64,000 nt of DNA from Acidaminococcus sp. (GCA_019416065.1 DXYB01000006.1:10463-74462); one strand, 5' to 3'. Positions 6,252 through 13,842 are shown, numbered from the stretch's first letter. Made by a program: numbers and translations. Notes: generated by a model not told the origin, from the sequence alone.

Positions 6252-8881
6252 GCTATGAGGAACTGCTAGAAAAGCTTTCCAATGTCCATAAGAGGGCGGG
6301 CAGCACCGTTGCCGCTTGCCCTGTATGCGGGGACACACACCACTTGTACATAGACGAGAAAGACGGTAAAATCCTTGTCTTTTGTCACAAGTGTCATGCA
6401 AGCTTGCCCAAGGTACTAGCTGCCTTGGGCATTACTCAAAAAGAAGGTGGTGAAACTATGCAGCAGGGGAGATTTCAAAGCATTGCAAAGCCGCCAACAG
6501 CCCCGGTAAAGAAAGACCATGGAAAGCTGATAGAAAATTACCAGTTTGTATATCGAACCCCCGACGGGAAAGAGTCTTACAGAAAGATTCGCAAGAAGTG
6601 GGCGGACGGTCACAAGGTGTTTTCTTTTGTAAGTACGGGGCCTGATGGCTCTGTACGGTACAAAAAGCCGGACAACAGCAATAACTTGTATAACCTTGAC
6701 CGCTTAGCGGCGGCGAAAAAGGACACACTGCTTTATATCGTAGAAGGCGAAAAATGCGCTGATGCCATGACAAAAGCGGGATTCCTTGCCACCAGCACGA
6801 ACACAGGCGCACAGGAAAATTTAAAGCTGTCAGACACGGACAAGGAATACCTTGCCAAGTTCCCTTTGAAAATCGTGCTGCCGGATAACGACGAAGCCGG
6901 TATGAAATATGCCAAAGCCTGGGAGCGGAATTTTGGAGCAAAGGTTTTTCCATGGGCAGATATATGGCCGGATATGAAGCCTAAGCAGGACATAGCCGAC
7001 TATCTGGAAGCCGGGAAAGACCCAGAGCAGATACACAACTACAAATTCCCTACAGCCGACTTCAGCGAGGAATATTTTCTGGGCCTTGATAAAGCGGGCA
7101 TGATTCAACCGGAACTGTTTGCCGGGATGAACGCTATTGATGATCCCGTAGAGCGCCAACAGGCGGAAAACCTTGCAGCATTCCGAGCTAAGGAACTGGG
7201 GATTTCCAGAGAGTTTCAAAAGAACTACAAAGCATGGCGAATCTCTCAGGCACAGGCCAACCAGAACAGCCGGAACACGACAAAATTCAGCGGGCAGTCA
7301 TTCTCTTTAAACTGCGGCGACTGGATTGCAGACGACACCGGCGTGAAAAAGCTGGAGTCAACCGGCAACGGAAATTTCCGGTATCAGTGGGCGTCTCCGA
7401 TTCCTATTATGCCAACCGAGATTTTAATTAATCAGGAAACGAACCTTGAAAAAATTCGTCTTGGATATCATAAACCGGACGGATGGAAAAGCTGTATTGT
7501 TCCTAGAGAAATTGCTGCTAATGCCAGCAAAATAGTTACCCTTGCCAACGTAGGGGTAGAGGTGAACAGCGACAACGCCAAAAACCTTGTGAAGTATCTT
7601 GCGGGGTGCGTAGCGTTAAACCCTGCGACGTTACCCAGAACGAAAAGTGTTAGTCATATGGGATGGGTAGATAAGGACTTCGTCCCATACTCTGATGAAT
7701 TAACGCTGGACAGCACCGACGAATATGGGACGCTGATTAACTCTATCACCTCTAAGGGAACGCTGGAAGAATGGTTACAGGCGGTAAAGCCGCTAATGAG
7801 CAATCTGTATTTACGGCTTGCCATTTCTGCAAGTCTCTCTGCTCCCTTGATAAAGCCACTAGGGGCGTTATCTTATGCGTTCCACTTATGGGGCGGTACA
7901 GGGGCCGGTAAAACCGTTGGCTTAATGGTTGCAGCGTCTGTGTGGGGAAATCCCGCACCGGGGCGATTACTCCAGAGCATGAACAACACCACGAATTTTA
8001 CAACGGGGTGTACGGCAACACTGGGTAACCTTCCGTTTTTCGGTGATGAACTCCAGACGATAAAAACAAAGTTTAACGACTACGACCAGTTCATTCATCA
8101 GATCACGGCGGAAGTGAGCCGGGGCCGGATGGATCAGGCCGGACATATGCAACAACAGAAAAGTTGGAAAACAGCGTTTCTGTTTACCGGGGAAGAACCT
8201 ATTTCACAGACTACCAGCGGCGGCGGTGTAGAAAACCGCCTGATAGAAATCGAGTGTGAAAAGAAAGTGGTAGAAAACGGGCCGGAGGTGGTGCAGGCCA
8301 TAACCGAGCAGTATGGGACGCTAGGCCCTGCCTACATTGACCTCTTACAGGAAAACATCAAGAAGGGCAACACGTTCAGACACGAATTTAACGGATACCA
8401 CCAAGACTTGCTGCAATGGCATACCACAGAAAAGCAGGCCATGGCCATGGGCGTAATTATGACAGCCGACGATATTTTTAGGCGGTATTTTGCACCAGAT
8501 TTACCCATGTTAAAGATTGCCGACGTGGTACCGTTCCTTAAAACTACTCGAGACGTAGACCCGGCGGAACGGGCTTACAAAATGATGGTGGATATCATTG
8601 CACAGAACAAAGAGAAGTTCTACTACTCCTACGGAGATTACTACGGAGAGACGAAAAACCACGTCCCTACCAATGAAACGTGGGGCAAGATGAAAGAAGG
8701 CCAGATATGGATAAATAAGACAGTGTTAGAAAAGCTGTTACAGGAGAATAGTTTTAGTTTCCGGGCCGTTGCTAAAAAATGGGCAGCTAAAGGAAAACTA
8801 GAACCGACGAAGCAGGGAAAAATGGCGGCAAAATTATCTATTAATGGTACAGCTGGGTATTTTGTACAACTTTCAGTGTGA
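6239..8881 (+). CDS. Replicative primase/helicase (zinc finger, TOPRIM, DUF927 ATPase)
   Basis: The 880-residue replication protein has three parts. An N-terminal CHC2-like zinc site has C27, C30, C49 and C52 (CPVCGD...CHKCH). A TOPRIM domain has the catalytic glutamate in YIVEGEKCAD (E169) and the DxD-like PDNDEAG (216-222). A DUF927 ATPase domain (about 355-720) has Walker A GGTGAGKT (552-559). The C-terminus (790-880) looks like a winged-helix DNA-binding region. The architecture is that of phage primase-helicases which start and drive replication fork movement. The start overlaps the DUF669 gene by 13 nt with a weak Shine-Dalgarno, indicating coupling. The origin-like repeat cluster begins directly after its stop. 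Confidence 0.88.
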   Translation: MPVLSYEELLEKLSNVHKRAGSTVAACPVCGDTHHLYIDEKDGKILVFCHKCHASLPKVLAALGITQKEGGETMQQGRFQSIAKPPTAPVKKDHGKLIENYQFVYRTPDGKESYRKIRKKWADGHKVFSFVSTGPDGSVRYKKPDNSNNLYNLDRLAAAKKDTLLYIVEGEKCADAMTKAGFLATSTNTGAQENLKLSDTDKEYLAKFPLKIVLPDNDEAGMKYAKAWERNFGAKVFPWADIWPDMKPKQDIADYLEAGKDPEQIHNYKFPTADFSEEYFLGLDKAGMIQPELFAGMNAIDDPVERQQAENLAAFRAKELGISREFQKNYKAWRISQAQANQNSRNTTKFSGQSFSLNCGDWIADDTGVKKLESTGNGNFRYQWASPIPIMPTEILINQETNLEKIRLGYHKPDGWKSCIVPREIAANASKIVTLANVGVEVNSDNAKNLVKYLAGCVALNPATLPRTKSVSHMGWVDKDFVPYSDELTLDSTDEYGTLINSITSKGTLEEWLQAVKPLMSNLYLRLAISASLSAPLIKPLGALSYAFHLWGGTGAGKTVGLMVAASVWGNPAPGRLLQSMNNTTNFTTGCTATLGNLPFFGDELQTIKTKFNDYDQFIHQITAEVSRGRMDQAGHMQQQKSWKTAFLFTGEEPISQTTSGGGVENRLIEIECEKKVVENGPEVVQAITEQYGTLGPAYIDLLQENIKKGNTFRHEFNGYHQDLLQWHTTEKQAMAMGVIMTADDIFRRYFAPDLPMLKIADVVPFLKTTRDVDPAERAYKMMVDIIAQNKEKFYYSYGDYYGETKNHVPTNETWGKMKEGQIWINKTVLEKLLQENSFSFRAVAKKWAAKGKLEPTKQGKMAAKLSINGTAGYFVQLSV

Positions 8882-9180
8882 TTTCTCCTACCTTATGATT
8901 AAAAGGTAGGAGAAAGGTAGGAGAAAGGAAATCTTAAAACCCGCTTGCAGTCTAGGGCTTCGTCTTTCTTCCTACCTTCCTACCATTCCTACCTACATAT
9001 ATAGATACGTATATGCAATTTAATTTGAAAAATACATATACACGTATATTCAAATTAAATTAATTATATATATCTCTATCCTGAAAAGGTAGGAGGTAGG
9101 AGAAAACCCGAAAAGCAAGTGGTGATGCCTGTTGTGAGTTCCTACCAAAGGTTTTAAAAGGTAGGAAAGGTAGGAACTCC
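8882..9180. repeat. GGTAGGA iteron cluster around an AT-rich palindrome (candidate origin)
   Basis: Eleven copies of GGTAGGA or its complement occur here. Those starting at 8905, 8916, 9088, 9095, 9160 and 9169 read forward. Those starting at 8886, 8970, 8978, 8987 and 9140 read reverse. Three inverted repeats are built in: 13-nt arms at 8882-8894/8903-8915, 11-nt arms at 9136-9146/9169-9179, and an AT-rich 13-nt pair AATTTAATTTGAA at 9017-9029/9049-9061. The last lies in a core of almost pure A+T (about 8995-9080). Iterons flanking a meltable core directly after the primase-helicase gene are what a phage replication origin would look like. No coding sequence is present. Confidence 0.65.
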
Positions 9181-9231
9181 CCCCCATTTTTAACATTTAT
9201 TGTAATAATCTTTACAAAGGAGTGAATTTAC

Positions 9232-9443
9232 ATGGAGCGAGAATATAAGTTCAGAGGTTGGTGCAAAGTAAGAAATAATAAGTGGGTATATGGCAACTTT
9301 GAAAATTGTCCTGTCCTCCAGAAGTACCTAACAGCTTTATGGTAAAAACTGGAAAGTACTACAAAGTACGGTGCAAAAATTGGGACAAAGAAACACTTGA
9401 CAAGATAGTTTTAACAACTGATTTAGATATGGCACTTTTTTAA
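9232..9443 (+). pseudogene. YopX-like gene, frameshifted or decayed
   Basis: After a good Shine-Dalgarno (AAAGGAGTG) the ATG at 9232 opens a 37-codon frame containing YKFRGW and NKWVYGNF, the usual start of YopX-domain phage proteins. It stops at 9343. A second frame (-1) continues with VKTGKYYKVRCKNWD and stops at 9441. The two pieces together make only about 70 residues, against about 120-150 for the family, so a frameshift and an internal deletion are likely. A genuine 37-residue protein cannot be excluded. Confidence 0.55.
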
Positions 9444-9491
9444 AAGCAAAGACACTTTGAGGTGAGTAACCTTAAGGAACCAAAAGGGGTG

Positions 9492-10901
9492 ATGGAAATA
9501 ATAACGCTGCGACCGTACCAGGCCGATCTGGTAGATAAAATCAGGGCAGCAATTAACCACGGTAAACGCCGTGTGTGTGCTGTGCTGGGTTGCGGGGGCG
9601 GCAAGAGTATCATCATCGCCACCATTGCCCGCCTTACCACAGATAACGGTGCCCGTGTCCTGTTTCTGGTACACCGCCGGGAGCTGATAGAACAGATTAA
9701 GCGCACAATGAGAAAACAGGGCGTTTCGCCCGATCTCTGCAACGTGATGATGATTCAGACGGCAAGCCGCCGTAGGGCGACGCTTACCCCGCCGGCGCTA
9801 ATCATAATCGATGAAAGTCATCACAGCCTATCCCGCAGCTACCAGCGTATTCTGGAATATTTCCCGGACGCCTTCGTGGTTGGATTTACAGCAACGCCGC
9901 AACGGATAGGAAAGGGCGGGCTTGGGAAAGTTTTTCAAGAGCTAATCACCTCCGTTAGTACCAAGTGGCTTATAGCAAACCACTTTCTAGCGCCGTACAG
10001 GCTGTTTTCAGCGCCTTTAGCAGACCCCAAAGGGATTCATACCCGTAACGGCGATTACGCGCCTGAAGAAGTCGCCAAGCTTATGGAAAAGGGAACGATT
10101 TTCGGCGACACCGTGAAGAACTGGCAGAAATACGCTAATGGCAAAAAAACCATAGTGTACTGTGCCACGATTAAATCAAGCAAGGGAACGACAGGGGCAT
10201 TCAAGGCAGTGGGAATACAGGCGGAACATCTGGACGGTACAACGCCGCAGGCACGCCGGGAGCAGGTAGTACAGGATTTCAGAGACGGAAAAATTCAAGT
10301 TCTTTGCAACGTTGATTTATTCGGTGAAGGCTTTGATGTTCCAGACTGTGAGGCTGTAGTCCTGCTAAGACCGACAAAATCATTAACGCTGTACATTCAA
10401 CAGGCCATGCGGCCCATGCGTATCGATCCCAACAACCCGGGCAAAGAAGCAATCATTCTTGATCATGTAGGGAATTATACTCGGCATGGATTTCCGGACG
10501 ATGACCGGGAATGGAGCCTAGCACCGAAAAAGAAGAAAGCCAAAGCAGAAACAGAGCTTACGCAGTGCCCGATATGCTTTCACTACTTCAAGCCGCAGGC
10601 CGCCTGCCCTTACTGTGGTTATGTATTTCACCGTACAGAGGGAGCCACAAGACAGGAACAGGAACCAGTAGCGTTAACGCTGCAAGAGATTAGGACGCAT
10701 CCTTATCTGGATTACAAGAAATGCGCAACATGGGATGAACTGGAATTATTCCGGAAAGCGAAAGGGTATAAATTCGGCTGGAGCTTGCACAAGGCGGCGG
10801 AACTAAATTTACCGTTACCGTTTAAATACCGGGGTATTGCACAGAAATTCCGAACCGGTAACTGGAGCTTTAGGAGCCAGCGTCAACAAAACAGGACATA
10901 G
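9492..10901 (+). CDS. SF2 DEAD/DEAH-type helicase
   Basis: This 469-residue helicase opens with LRPYQADLVDKIRAAI (Q-motif-like region) and has Walker A GCGGGKS (33-39), DESH (107-110), TATPQR (133-138) and a C-terminal helicase domain with GEGFDVPDCE and QQAMRPMR (motif VI). A Cys4 zinc knuckle follows (CPICFHYF...CPYCGY). This matches the SSL2/RAD25-like helicases of phage replication modules, which unwind or remodel DNA with the primase. The start is uncertain: ATG 9492 (MEIITLRPYQ) has only a very close AGGGG, and GTG 9462 would add 10 residues. Confidence 0.88.
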   Translation: MEIITLRPYQADLVDKIRAAINHGKRRVCAVLGCGGGKSIIIATIARLTTDNGARVLFLVHRRELIEQIKRTMRKQGVSPDLCNVMMIQTASRRRATLTPPALIIIDESHHSLSRSYQRILEYFPDAFVVGFTATPQRIGKGGLGKVFQELITSVSTKWLIANHFLAPYRLFSAPLADPKGIHTRNGDYAPEEVAKLMEKGTIFGDTVKNWQKYANGKKTIVYCATIKSSKGTTGAFKAVGIQAEHLDGTTPQARREQVVQDFRDGKIQVLCNVDLFGEGFDVPDCEAVVLLRPTKSLTLYIQQAMRPMRIDPNNPGKEAIILDHVGNYTRHGFPDDDREWSLAPKKKKAKAETELTQCPICFHYFKPQAACPYCGYVFHRTEGATRQEQEPVALTLQEIRTHPYLDYKKCATWDELELFRKAKGYKFGWSLHKAAELNLPLPFKYRGIAQKFRTGNWSFRSQRQQNRT

Positions 10902-10977
10902 GAGCGTTTTTAAACGAATTTACCTAAAACGAAAAATAACCGCTTAGAAACGATTTTAAGAGAAAGGAAGGCGGAAC

Positions 10978-11253
10978 ATGAGAGATTTAAAAATGCCACT
11001 TAAGCAGTATGCGGGGATGACGTGCCGGGCACTGAAAGAGGAATACAAGAAGGCCGAAGAAGTTTTAGACCTCTTAAACGAGCCGGGCAGGCTTAAAGAC
11101 ATGGACGCAGAAAAACAAGCTCTTGAATTAAAGGATATTGCAGCAACGACGATCCAGAAAATGCTTTACATCATGGACGTATGCACGAATGTTGCTGTGG
11201 ATGCGGCAACGCCATGGTTTGAGGATGAAATGAATGAAGCACCTAAGTACTAA
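10978..11253 (+). CDS. Small helical phage protein
   Basis: This 91-residue acidic, largely alpha-helical protein has an AGGAAGG Shine-Dalgarno. The sequence contains KEEYKKAEEVLDLLNEP and a methionine-rich helix (KMLYIMDVCT). There is no recognised domain. It is the first of a run of small overlapping accessory genes after the helicase. Its end overlaps the next small membrane-protein gene by 20 nt. Confidence 0.6.
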   Translation: MRDLKMPLKQYAGMTCRALKEEYKKAEEVLDLLNEPGRLKDMDAEKQALELKDIAATTIQKMLYIMDVCTNVAVDAATPWFEDEMNEAPKY

Positions 11254-11356
11254 GATCATAACGGCAATTATCTGGGCGCTGGTGCTGTTTGTATCGTGTT
11301 CGATGTTGATGTTGGGAGTCATCACGCTGTACTTACTGGTATTTGGAAAGGGGTAA
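11234..11356 (+). CDS. 40-residue single-TM peptide
   Basis: The frame from ATG 11234 gives MKHLSTKIITAIIWALVLFV followed by a further hydrophobic stretch and LVFGKG at the end. It is one or two closely spaced membrane segments with a basic N-terminus. It overlaps the preceding gene by 20 nt. No strong Shine-Dalgarno is visible, so expression would rely on coupling. No family is recognised. Confidence 0.45.
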   Translation: MKHLSTKIITAIIWALVLFVSCSMLMLGVITLYLLVFGKG

Positions 11357-11363
11357 ATACAAA

Positions 11364-11588
11364 ATGGAAATGGGAAAGCGGCTTGCAGAAAAGGAACGTT
11401 ATGAAGAATTAGCAAACGTTTTAAGAGATAGCACGGTAAGGCTAAACACACTGTCATACAAGGCTGGAATGGACTTAATGACAGTGAAAGAGAGACTGGA
11501 AAGCGGCGTTGCTGTCTGTGATGAAGTGATTAAAGCCTGCAACGTCATTAAGCAAGAACTTCTGGAGTGTGAACAGAATGGAATTTAA
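11364..11588 (+). CDS. Small helical phage protein
   Basis: The 74 residues are highly helical and charged (MEMGKRLAEKERYEELANVL...). ATG 11364 is favoured over the in-frame TTG at 11343 because AAAGGGG lies about 10 nt upstream. It overlaps the Nmad1-like gene by 11 nt. The function is unknown. Confidence 0.5.
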   Translation: MEMGKRLAEKERYEELANVLRDSTVRLNTLSYKAGMDLMTVKERLESGVAVCDEVIKACNVIKQELLECEQNGI

Positions 11589-11898
11589 AGAACTTGTTTT
11601 AGATATTTTTCAACGGCTGCAAACTCTCTACAGAAAGAAAAACGAGCAGTACGGGATGGATCATGACGACCTGCCTAATTTCCGGGATGGGGCATTCTTA
11701 AACGGCGATGATCCAGAGGATAAAGACGCCTGTTTTAAAGCTTTAAAAGGATACATGAATAAGCACATATCCAAGGTGGAACGGTCAACGGAACTTAATG
11801 AACAGGTAGCAGAGTCATTAGGAGATATTGCGGTATATTGCATTATTGCAATGGCAATGCAAGAATACGAGGCGAGAAAATATGATAAAGATTTCTAG
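11578..11898 (+). CDS. Nmad1/DUF1599-type nucleotide-modification-associated protein
   Basis: The 106 residues match the DUF1599 (nucleotide modification associated domain 1) layout: LYRKKNEQYG (about 14-23), PNFRDGAFL (31-39), GYMNKHISKVER (60-71) and ESLGDIAVYCIIAMAM (82-97). These proteins belong to the MazG/dUTPase-like helical fold, are common in phages and are proposed to act in nucleotide or base metabolism. The conserved K, D and E residues are present. The start could also be GTG 11569. It overlaps both neighbours in the small-gene cluster. Confidence 0.7.
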   Translation: MEFKELVLDIFQRLQTLYRKKNEQYGMDHDDLPNFRDGAFLNGDDPEDKDACFKALKGYMNKHISKVERSTELNEQVAESLGDIAVYCIIAMAMQEYEARKYDKDF

Positions 11899-11980
11899 AG
11901 AAACGTGGGCGGTCGTTTTAACATTTTGCGGGATATGCTGGTATCTGATTATCAAAGGTATCTACCTGTTACTACACTAG
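11882..11980 (+). CDS. 32-residue single-TM peptide
   Basis: ATG 11882 opens a 32-codon frame (MIKISRETWAVVLTF...) that is almost entirely one membrane helix with aromatic residues. AGGCGAG lies upstream. It overlaps the Nmad1-like gene by 17 nt and ends 10 nt before the VRR-NUC gene. Support comes only from context and composition. Confidence 0.4.
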   Translation: MIKISRETWAVVLTFCGICWYLIIKGIYLLLH

Positions 11981-11990
11981 GAGCGACGCA

Positions 11991-12605
11991 ATGAACGAAA
12001 CAGATTTAATGCATGAAATTATGAAAGCCGTATCGGCCCGGGGATGCATGGTATTCCGGGCCAACGTGGGAAAATTTAAGCTGTCAGACGGCCGCTGGTT
12101 TGATACAGGCTTACCGAAGGGTCATCCAGATTTATACGGTTTTATGCCGCAGACGGGCCGGGCGTTCTATATCGAGTGCAAGGTAAAACCAAACAAGCCC
12201 ACACCGGAACAAGAGCAGTTTATTAAGACAGCGCAAAATCTGGGAGCGCTGGCATGTGTGGCCTACAGTGTAGACGATGCACTGAAAATGCTTAACGGCG
12301 CTATCTGGGATGGCATGGGGACGGTTATCATGGATCCCTTGCAGGAAACGCTGCCAGACGACTCGAAGGAATGGCAATCCATCCTGTTATGGGCCAGCGA
12401 CTGCAGGGAGCTTTTTGAAGCCCTGCTTAAAGTCCGGCAAGGTGGCGCAACCTTGCAGCCTGATGTGAAATTCGGGATGAAGATCACGCCGGGCGGGGAT
12501 ATGGACGAATACAAGAAAAACGCTGTTATGTTCCATAAGTACAACGAACCCATGTTGGAAGAATTGGCATGGTTAGGAAAACGGCGGCAATATCGGCGGA
12601 GGTAG
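11991..12605 (+). CDS. VRR-NUC domain nuclease
   Basis: This 204-residue protein has the VRR-NUC nuclease core: FRANVGKFKL (18-27), GLPKGHPDLYGF (about 39-50) with the catalytic aspartate, and FYIECKV (58-64) with the E-x-K pair. A C-terminal extension of about 100 residues lacks a clear family. Phage VRR-NUC proteins are thought to be structure-specific (Holliday-type) nucleases acting with the replication genes. It begins with ATG after GGAGCGA. It sits just before two zinc-ribbon small proteins. Confidence 0.8.
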   Translation: MNETDLMHEIMKAVSARGCMVFRANVGKFKLSDGRWFDTGLPKGHPDLYGFMPQTGRAFYIECKVKPNKPTPEQEQFIKTAQNLGALACVAYSVDDALKMLNGAIWDGMGTVIMDPLQETLPDDSKEWQSILLWASDCRELFEALLKVRQGGATLQPDVKFGMKITPGGDMDEYKKNAVMFHKYNEPMLEELAWLGKRRQYRRR

Positions 12606-12609
12606 CAAG

Positions 12610-12807
12610 TTGCGGAATAAGGAACTAGGAGACTTCGAGAAACGGCGGCGTGTATGCGAATATTGTGGCAAGGATTTTACTATTCCGCCCATAGGGAAAT
12701 ATCCGTATAAATTCACGTTACAAGGCAAGCAACGTTTTTGTTGCAGTGAGCATTGTAAAAGGATGCTGCAAGAAAGCGCCAAAGACAGGAGGCGGACACA
12801 TGGATGA
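12610..12807 (+). CDS. Small zinc-ribbon protein (TTG start)
   Basis: This 65-residue basic protein has a treble-clef or zinc-ribbon pattern, VCEYCGKDF near the N-terminus and FCCSEHCKRM later. It starts at TTG 12610, supported by GGAGG 8 nt upstream. It overlaps the next zinc-binding protein by 8 nt. Possibly nucleic-acid binding; no specific function can be given. Confidence 0.6.
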   Translation: MRNKELGDFEKRRRVCEYCGKDFTIPPIGKYPYKFTLQGKQRFCCSEHCKRMLQESAKDRRRTHG

Positions 12808-12976
12808 TATAAAATTCTTAGCCTGTGCTGCGTGTGGCGGCGTTTTTAAGCGCACACCAGACTGGCACTGGTGGACGAAAAACAGACAAGGGAAAAAGAT
12901 TTATTTCTGCGGCTCTTGGTGCTACCGTGACTACCTAATACGGCAAAACCGCAAGAGAAAGAAACGCCATGAGTAA
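12800..12976 (+). CDS. Small zinc-ribbon protein
   Basis: The 58-residue protein has CAACGGVF and FCGSWCYRDY, a second CxxC...CxxxC-type ribbon, and a very basic tail (RQNRKRKKRHE). AGGAGG precedes ATG 12800. It resembles its upstream neighbour in size and metal site, so the pair may be a divergent duplication. It overlaps the regulator gene by 8 nt. Confidence 0.6.
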   Translation: MDDIKFLACAACGGVFKRTPDWHWWTKNRQGKKIYFCGSWCYRDYLIRQNRKRKKRHE

Positions 12977-13379
12977 AGGCATTCGGGAGGCAAGGCATTA
13001 TATAGAGCATGCCAGGAATCTATGGAAAGCCTACACCGACACAAAGCAACAGATGGAAGAAATCCGGGAAACGATGCTTTACCCGGGCAGCGTCGACACC
13101 AGCAAGGACTATGTACAGGGCGGGGAAATTGCAGATACAGCCGACCAGATAGCAAAGCTGGAATGGTACGAAACGAAACTAAGAGAAATCTATAAGCAGC
13201 AGATGGAAGTGGAGGAAGTGCTGCAAAGCATTCCCAACAATCGCTACTGTTACCTGCTTCATGTGATAGGAATTTTTAACCGCCCTATTGCCGGTACTGC
13301 TGAAAGTCTGGGAATAACATACAGGGTTATACGCTACCAGTACAATCAGGCTTTATTTGCTTTAGCCAAAAAATTGTAG
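12969..13379 (+). CDS. Late transcription regulator (ArpU/RinA-like, sigma region 4-like)
   Basis: The 136-residue protein has a helical N-terminus, then a segment YCYLLHVIGIFNRPIAGTAESLGITYRVIRYQYNQAL (about 93-130) that fits a sigma-region-4-type helix-turn-helix, as in ArpU, RinA and DUF1492 phage regulators. These sit at the end of the early region and switch on late structural genes. That is exactly its position, directly before the promoter-rich gap and the terminase genes. The family call is moderate. Confidence 0.6.
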   Translation: MSKGIREARHYIEHARNLWKAYTDTKQQMEEIRETMLYPGSVDTSKDYVQGGEIADTADQIAKLEWYETKLREIYKQQMEVEEVLQSIPNNRYCYLLHVIGIFNRPIAGTAESLGITYRVIRYQYNQALFALAKKL

Positions 13380-13406
13380 AAAGCTAAATTTTTGTCAAAA
13401 GTTTGG

Positions 13407-13415
13407 TGCTATAAT
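13407..13415 (+). promoter_or_regulatory. Extended -10 promoter after the late regulator
   Basis: TG-C-TATAAT at 13407-13415 lies just after the regulator gene. The hexamer TTGTCA at 13392 is too close (12 bp) to be its normal -35. Transcription would start near 13422 and run to the terminator at 13476-13517. Confidence 0.6.
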
Positions 13416-13421
13416 GGTATT

Positions 13422-13517
13422 GGTGAAATTGTAAATAGACACCTCCCTTTGATCATACTGAAACCCAGCAAAAAGAAAAAAAGCGTCTACCAGATAAAAC
13501 TGGAAAGGCGCTTTTTT
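13422..13517 (+). ncRNA. Candidate ~95-nt sRNA with anti-Shine-Dalgarno-like segment
   Basis: A promoter (13407-13415) and a strong intrinsic terminator (13476-13517) enclose about 95 nt with no reading frame. The segment CACCTCCCTTTG (13440-13451) resembles the 16S anti-Shine-Dalgarno. It could pair with the AAAGGAGGTG of the peptide gene 140 bp downstream (13591-13600) if one G is bulged. C-rich single-stranded seeds of this type are typical of Gram-positive sRNAs. Existence and target are inferred. Confidence 0.4.
13476..13517 (+). terminator. Intrinsic terminator
   Basis: AAAAAAGCG and CCAG pair with CTGG and CGCTTTTTT around a 6-nt loop and a small internal loop, ending in six T. It separates the early region from the following small-peptide unit. 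Confidence 0.75.
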
Positions 13518-13551
13518 CGTGGGAAAAGTTTTAAATTATAGATAAACGTTA

Positions 13552-13580
13552 TTGACAACATTCAATAAATATGCTATAAT
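13552..13580 (+). promoter_or_regulatory. Consensus promoter of the 28-residue peptide unit
   Basis: TTGACA (13552-13557), a 17-bp spacer and TATAAT (13575-13580) match the sigma-A consensus exactly. It is among the strongest promoters in the window, yet drives a 28-codon gene. Start of transcription is expected near 13587. Confidence 0.85.
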
Positions 13581-13606
13581 TAAGACATAGAAAGGAGGTG
13601 AAGGGT

Positions 13607-13693
13607 GTGGAAGATGCGCTAATAATAATTAGCCTTGTAACGGCGATTATAAACCTGGTCAGCGCTATAATCGTGTACAAGGCTAAGCGGTAG
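13607..13693 (+). CDS. 28-residue hydrophobic peptide (type I toxin-like)
   Basis: GTG 13607 follows AAAGGAGGTG and encodes MEDALIIISLVTAII and a further hydrophobic run ending VYKAKR. This is a single membrane helix with an acidic N-terminus and basic C-terminus, as in holin-like/type I toxin peptides. The coding sequence itself contains nested inverted repeats (AGCCTTGTA...TACAAGGCT, CGATTATA...TATAATCG), so the mRNA would fold strongly. It lies between a consensus promoter and a convergent antisense promoter. Toxicity is inferred from architecture only. Confidence 0.55.
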   Translation: MEDALIIISLVTAIINLVSAIIVYKAKR

Positions 13694-13701
13694 GAAATAC
13701 G

Positions 13702-13725
13702 GGCTTGAGGGTAACACCTCAAGCC
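13702..13725. terminator. Hairpin between peptide gene and antisense promoter
   Basis: GGCTTGAGG (13702-13710) and CCTCAAGCC (13717-13725) form a perfect 9-bp stem with a 6-nt loop directly after the peptide gene. It could end the peptide mRNA or be shared by an antisense RNA. There is no clean T-run on either strand. Confidence 0.5.
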
Positions 13726-13738
13726 ACCTACTAATACA

Positions 13739-13767
13739 ATTATATCTTCCATATCTAAAAAATGCAA
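13739..13767 (-). promoter_or_regulatory. Convergent antisense promoter
   Basis: On the reverse strand TTGCAT (complement of 13762-13767), a 17-bp spacer and TATAAT (complement of 13739-13744) face the peptide gene. A transcript from about 13732 would be antisense to the hairpin and peptide coding region, as for antitoxin RNAs of type I systems. The -35 matches consensus only in part. Confidence 0.45.
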
Positions 13768-13842
13768 ACTTTAACAACCTGTATTGCCATTGTTGCATTA
13801 GTTCTTTCGCTACACAATCTTTACACACTGTTGAAGAAATGA
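13762..13842 (+). CDS. 26-residue membrane peptide coupled to a GAGRP protein
   Basis: ATG 13762 opens a 26-codon frame, MQTLTTCIAIVALVLSLHNL plus YTLLKK, one membrane helix. It overlaps the next gene by ATGA. No Shine-Dalgarno is visible, which lowers confidence. However, the second unit at 37 kb has a membrane peptide at the same place and also overlapping a GAGRP gene. Confidence 0.4.
   Translation: MQTLTTCIAIVALVLSLHNLYTLLKK

Noticed and set aside
13390..13415. TTGTCA-TATAAT as a normal -35/-10 promoter
   Set aside because: The spacing is only 12 bp; the site is better read as an extended -10 promoter.
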